This document shows positions 32,101 through 34,155 of a stretch of 34,155 bases of DNA, one piece after another. This DNA comes from Mesorhizobium sp. LSJC280B00 (lineage in GTDB: Bacteria > Pseudomonadota > Alphaproteobacteria > Rhizobiales > Rhizobiaceae): positions 62,228 through 96,382 of the forward strand of contig NZ_AYVL01000028.1 of assembly GCF_000502835.1 (NCBI RefSeq), read 5' to 3'. The notes under the pieces are model-generated. The model was not told where the DNA came from. It did no database searches and saw only the letters and a list, made by a program, of their open reading frames with translations. The translations under genes and the position numbers were made by a program. The stretch's first letter is position 1. Each line of letters starts with the position of its first letter.

Positions 32101-32473
32101 TCTTCTCCTGCGGGCCGGTCGCATCGAAGATGCATCGCAAATGCTTGATGATGTCGATGCCCTCGTTTTCGATACGGACGAGGCCAGCTACCTAGCAGAA
32201 TGTATTCGCCTTCGTGGCCAGATCGCCGCAGGCAGAGGTGACCTGACGGGCGCCGCGCACCTATTCGAAACAGCAATTGCTACTGCCCGTCGGCAGCAAG
32301 CGAGACTCTTCGAGCTTCGCGCCGCAACGCAACTAGCACCAGTTCTGGCACGTCAAGGTCGTGTCCATGAGGCCGCGACGTGCCTACGATCCGTGATCGA
32401 CGCGTTTGAGACCAGATATCCGGTCGTCGATCTGATCGCAGCGCAAAGGGCGCTGGAGACGCTGGGCCAATGA
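29138..32473 (+). CDS. SAM - class III nucleotidyl cyclase - STAND ATPase - TPR protein
   Basis: The 1111-residue protein has, in order: a SAM domain (1-60, WLRGLGLQQYEQAFRDNAID), a class III adenylate/guanylate cyclase domain (about 85-215), an AAA/STAND NTPase (from about 275) and a helical C-terminal third with TPR-like repeats. Cyclase residues are intact: metal Asp93 (FVDLVGST), Lys133 and Asp137 (KYMGDG), Asn208/Arg212 region (ETPNLAARL). Walker A is GEPGIGKS (about 309-316) and Walker B LMLFEDVHW (about 432-440). GTG 29138 is preceded by AGGAG. Such multidomain signalling ATPases are frequent in rhizobia; the trigger and target are unknown. Flanking direct repeats and a nearby recombinase suggest a mobile cargo module. 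Confidence 0.92.
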   Translation: MDVAAWLRGLGLQQYEQAFRDNAIDAEVLPELTDADLEKLGMLLGHRKRFRKAIVGLGPSSSHRDASTDDIAAQSRTPGLSAERRQLTVMFVDLVGSTALATRLDPEDLRETIGAYHRCVADTVANFGGFVAKYMGDGVLVYFGCPQAHENAAEQAVRAGLALIDAVRRLPEPKPLRVRIGIGTGEVVVGDLITAGEGQERGVVGETPNLAARLQALAEPDAVVIGSQTRQLVGDLFEYRDLGAVEVKGFPEPIHPYQVFRESAVESRFEALHGTTPTPLVGREEEVDLLQRHWHRAKSGEGRVVLLSGEPGIGKSRLTVILQERIQNERHTRLRYFCSPHHQDSALHPTIAQLERAAGLERDDPPDRKLDKLAALLGPTSPEDVALLAELLSLPTEGRLPRLQVTPQRKKEKTFDALLRQLEDLARQGPVLMLFEDVHWIDPSSRELLDLVVERVPRLPVLLLLTFRPEFQPPWTGQAHVTVLVLNRLDRREGAALVQRVVGTGELPSDVVAEIIERTDGVPLFVEELTKAVLEGGNTRTVLSRAAATALNVPATLHASLMARLDRLGSTVKEVAQVGAVLGREFSYKLLAAVAQRNAADLNGALDQLVGAGLVFCRGTRPLATYLFKHALVQDAAYGTLLRAKRQEIHKRVADVLEEKWTEITEPQPELLAHHLQEAGDWAGALDHWQKAGGAAVARAATREAVSHFASAIDCNRRLGDVSGGAERMTRLHLAMANALMQAEGYRSERLGKTLEGARFAAANTALVELQCDVALSLAPFFYATGRNHDYLALAEEQLANDTNLVPAAYLSALWAAKGIAHYNRGEQPLAAEALRKALALSERVEASRRILFAGADQRLSAQEYLSGSLIILGFFDDAVEQKEQLIRTVGQLDKPFDLAWYLLAQCEFFAIFGQYEELLETATKIVEICDRHGYAARRSSGIRWRGHARSHLGELDAGIDDVRESMVLWRGQGVVFHTPEKTCELCDLLLRAGRIEDASQMLDDVDALVFDTDEASYLAECIRLRGQIAAGRGDLTGAAHLFETAIATARRQQARLFELRAATQLAPVLARQGRVHEAATCLRSVIDAFETRYPVVDLIAAQRALETLGQ

Positions 32474-33080
32474 GTTTCGCCGCCTTGCGTTGGGGCTCCA
32501 ATGACTGGTTAGCGTCGATTGGATACAATCTGCTTGGCTCATTGCGCACCCAAGGGCACCTTCATCCGTCTGGACCGGAATGTAACGGGAATGGTTGAGA
32601 TGAGACGTTCACGCTTGTCCCCGCGTAGGTCCGCTACGGCGCGACCACGACTTCCAGCATGGTCACACGCGATGTCCGCTTCCGGGCGGAGGCAAATTTT
32701 GCCTCTAGGGCCGACTTTAGGCGCAAAGCTGTCATTCGCCGTTCGAGAGAGAAAAGTTTCTTTCGGTAAACCCATGACATGGACAACTAGCACGGAGTGG
32801 CCCCTTTCCTGCCGGAGCGAACACGGCATTGACCCTGCCGCGCTCGCTGCCACCGCAACACTGATGAATTCAAAGGAGCAGTGCGGCCGCTCCTACCCCG
32901 ATGAACAAACAGAGGGCACCGATCTCGTTCGCCATCCGCCAATAGTCCCCGGAAAAAGCCCGTGGCGCCAATGAGAAGCCGCAGCATTCAGACTCGAACC
33001 AGTATCTCCATCCGCGTTTGAGAGATGTTCCGCACCTGCAAAATAATGACCGAATGATCTCAATCTATTATAGTTGAACA
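32474..33080. other. Region without a convincing gene, downstream of the cyclase
   Basis: Frames on both strands are open (32519-32974 plus; 32539-32853 minus) but show no domain, and the segment with GATGTCCGCTTCCGGGCGGA resembles dispersed non-coding sequence common in rhizobial genomes. I see no terminator with a T-run after the cyclase stop. Confidence 0.45.
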
Positions 33081-33257
33081 CGAGTCTCACGAGATGCAAC
33101 GCTGCACCGCCTCGCGAGTTGATTTTGAAGGATTTTTCTAGAATTCCATAGCGATTTGTATCTCAGTCCGTATCGCACGATACGGACCTAGCCACTAGGT
33201 AAGTGGCCCTTCTTACGAGGAACCGAAACGACATTCAGCGTTGTCGTGCTTTCGCCA
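33081..33257 (+). repeat. Direct repeat copy B flanking the cyclase gene
   Basis: This 177-bp segment is the partner of 28621-28810, lying 608 bp after the cyclase stop. It contains a perfect 22-bp palindrome at 33166-33187 (GTCCGTATCG-CA-CGATACGGAC); copy A has the same hairpin with two changes in one arm. The two copies are 4.46 kb apart and could recombine to delete the cyclase gene. Confidence 0.9.
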
Positions 33258-33329
33258 GTTGCGGCCATTCAGAGAGCTGACCCAAAGCTGCGGTTCCGTA
33301 GCGATTTCCGGCTCGGACCGTCGTCACTC

Positions 33330-33690
33330 ATAACTTTGACGCGACATAGTCCGCACGGGACGACAACGATTGATCCAGATGGACTCGCAGAGTGCCCAAC
33401 AGGGGCGCACGCCAGTTCAGGTTGTTCGGGACTGGATTTGCGGCGCCGGGCTTGGATGCCGCAAATGCAGGGCTCCTTTTCGATCCATCCGGGCGAGACC
33501 CGCACCACACGGATCCCCTTTGGCGTGACCTCCTTGGAAAAGGCTCTTGCTGCAAGTCGAAAGCGCCGCCTTCGCTGCGGCCCGGTAGTTGATGCCGGGA
33601 GCGGAAGCTCGCGCTGGATCGAGGTGACATGGATGACCACGCCCGAGCCTTGCTCCATCATCATCGGCAACAGGGCAGATCAAGCAGGGT
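33330..33690 (-). pseudogene. Decayed short-chain dehydrogenase
   Basis: Minus-strand translations in two frames give pieces of one SDR: RALLP-like codons then MMMEQGSGVVIHVTSIQREL and PLPASTT in one frame, YRAAAKAALSTCSKSL (the catalytic Y-x-x-x-K region) in another, then FSKEVTPKGIRVVRVSPGWI back in the first. Two frameshifts around 33555-33600, and a stop codon in the stretch before the MMM, show that the gene is broken. The C-terminal part is hardly recognisable. It is divergent from the MpaB-like gene. Confidence 0.75.
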
Positions 33691-33807
33691 TCATCGGCTT
33701 CGCGCGAGGATGATTTGGAACGACGGGAAGACCAAAGACGTTCGTGCATATTGCATCCGCCAGCCACAGGTCTAACGCTTGCTATTCTCAGTAGTTCGAG
33801 GCGTACC

Positions 33808-34155
33808 ATGTTTCGCAAATCGGGCATCATTTCTCTGCCTCGCCCGCTTGAGCGTCGTGTGGACACTCTTGCCCAGTCGTTCATGCGCCAGCGGCTCGGA
33901 TCTCAGATGGACTTCTCGACTCCGGAAGGCGAGCCGGCGCTGTTACCACCCAATTCCGTAACCTGGCGCATTTTCAAGAACCCTGTTGCGCTGTTCATCG
34001 GCGGGGTAACGGCGGTGCTGCTCGAATTGGCAGAGCCGCGGGTTCGCGACGCCATTTGGCAGCACAGCAGCTTCCGCTCCCTCGCGCTCCGACGATTGCA
34101 GCGTACGGGCCTCGCTGCTTTGGTCACGGTCTACGGCCCCCGATCCAAGGCTAAG
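33808..34155 (+). CDS. DUF2236 (MpaB-type) oxygenase, 5' part only
   Basis: The reading frame starts at ATG 33808 with GAGG upstream and stays open for 116 codons to the window edge. The translation includes PPNSVTWRIFKNPVALFIGG, then LLELAEPRVRDAIWQHSSF and LAALVTVYGPRS, the conserved N-terminal block of the oxygenase MpaB / latex-clearing-protein (DUF2236) family of haem-containing, mostly uncharacterised enzymes. The haem-binding and C-terminal regions lie beyond the window. It may belong to conserved DNA flanking the accessory region or to its cargo. Confidence 0.85.
   Translation, partial: MFRKSGIISLPRPLERRVDTLAQSFMRQRLGSQMDFSTPEGEPALLPPNSVTWRIFKNPVALFIGGVTAVLLELAEPRVRDAIWQHSSFRSLALRRLQRTGLAALVTVYGPRSKAK

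Overview
The window looks like a chromosomal segment of a rhizobial alphaproteobacterium, most probably Mesorhizobium or a close relative. I base this on high GC, the cell-cycle set ctrA/chpT/sciP/eipA, rhizobial-type intergenic repeats, and an ArsR-family regulator resembling NolR. The genus is inferred from recalled family features, since no database search was possible.

Left part (1-8.7 kb). A decayed insertion sequence with a tRNA-like sequence inside it abuts a two-gene minus-strand operon (ATP-grasp ligase plus serine esterase). A Mesorhizobium-type repeat follows, then leuA (2-isopropylmalate synthase) preceded by a leucine-rich leader peptide and two mutually exclusive hairpins that look like an attenuator. 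Next come a membrane-anchored TPR protein, a degenerate 16-17 bp tandem repeat, an alpha/beta hydrolase, and a small membrane protein with a textbook CtrA box just upstream of its start.

Middle part (8.7-18 kb). These are ordinary housekeeping and stress genes: metallophosphoesterase, Nudix hydrolase, a frameshifted AT-rich membrane protein gene, a glutathionyl-hydroquinone-reductase-like GST, GNAT acetyltransferase, short-chain dehydrogenase, HugZ-like protein, NolR-like ArsR regulator, L,D-transpeptidase, TrmH-type RNA methyltransferase and a membrane-anchored coiled-coil protein.

Cell-cycle block (18.2-23.9 kb). eipA (DUF1134 envelope protein), chpT (phosphotransferase feeding CtrA), a single-domain response regulator, ctrA, a FliJ-like coiled-coil protein and sciP (DUF1153, inhibitor of CtrA) lie within 6 kb, interrupted only by an HxlR regulator and its divergent quinone oxidoreductase. 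The ctrA upstream region has four GANTC (CcrM) sites and a near-consensus CtrA site, so both methylation and self-regulation of ctrA are plausible.

Right part (24.1-34.2 kb). mnmA and a Gfo/Idh/MocA oxidoreductase are followed by tRNA-Met(CAT). A large serine recombinase gene on the opposite strand runs into the tRNA, so its last 14 or so codons are antisense tRNA sequence. This is the left junction of an integrated element whose right junction was not seen. Beyond it is accessory DNA: long non-coding stretches and a 1111-residue SAM / class III nucleotidyl cyclase / STAND ATPase / TPR protein flanked by two direct repeats of about 180-190 bp. A decayed short-chain dehydrogenase follows, then the 5' end of a DUF2236 (MpaB-type) oxygenase cut by the window edge.

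The strongest candidates for something undescribed are the direct-repeat-flanked cyclase/STAND module next to the recombinase, the CtrA-box-preceded membrane protein, and the leuA leader.
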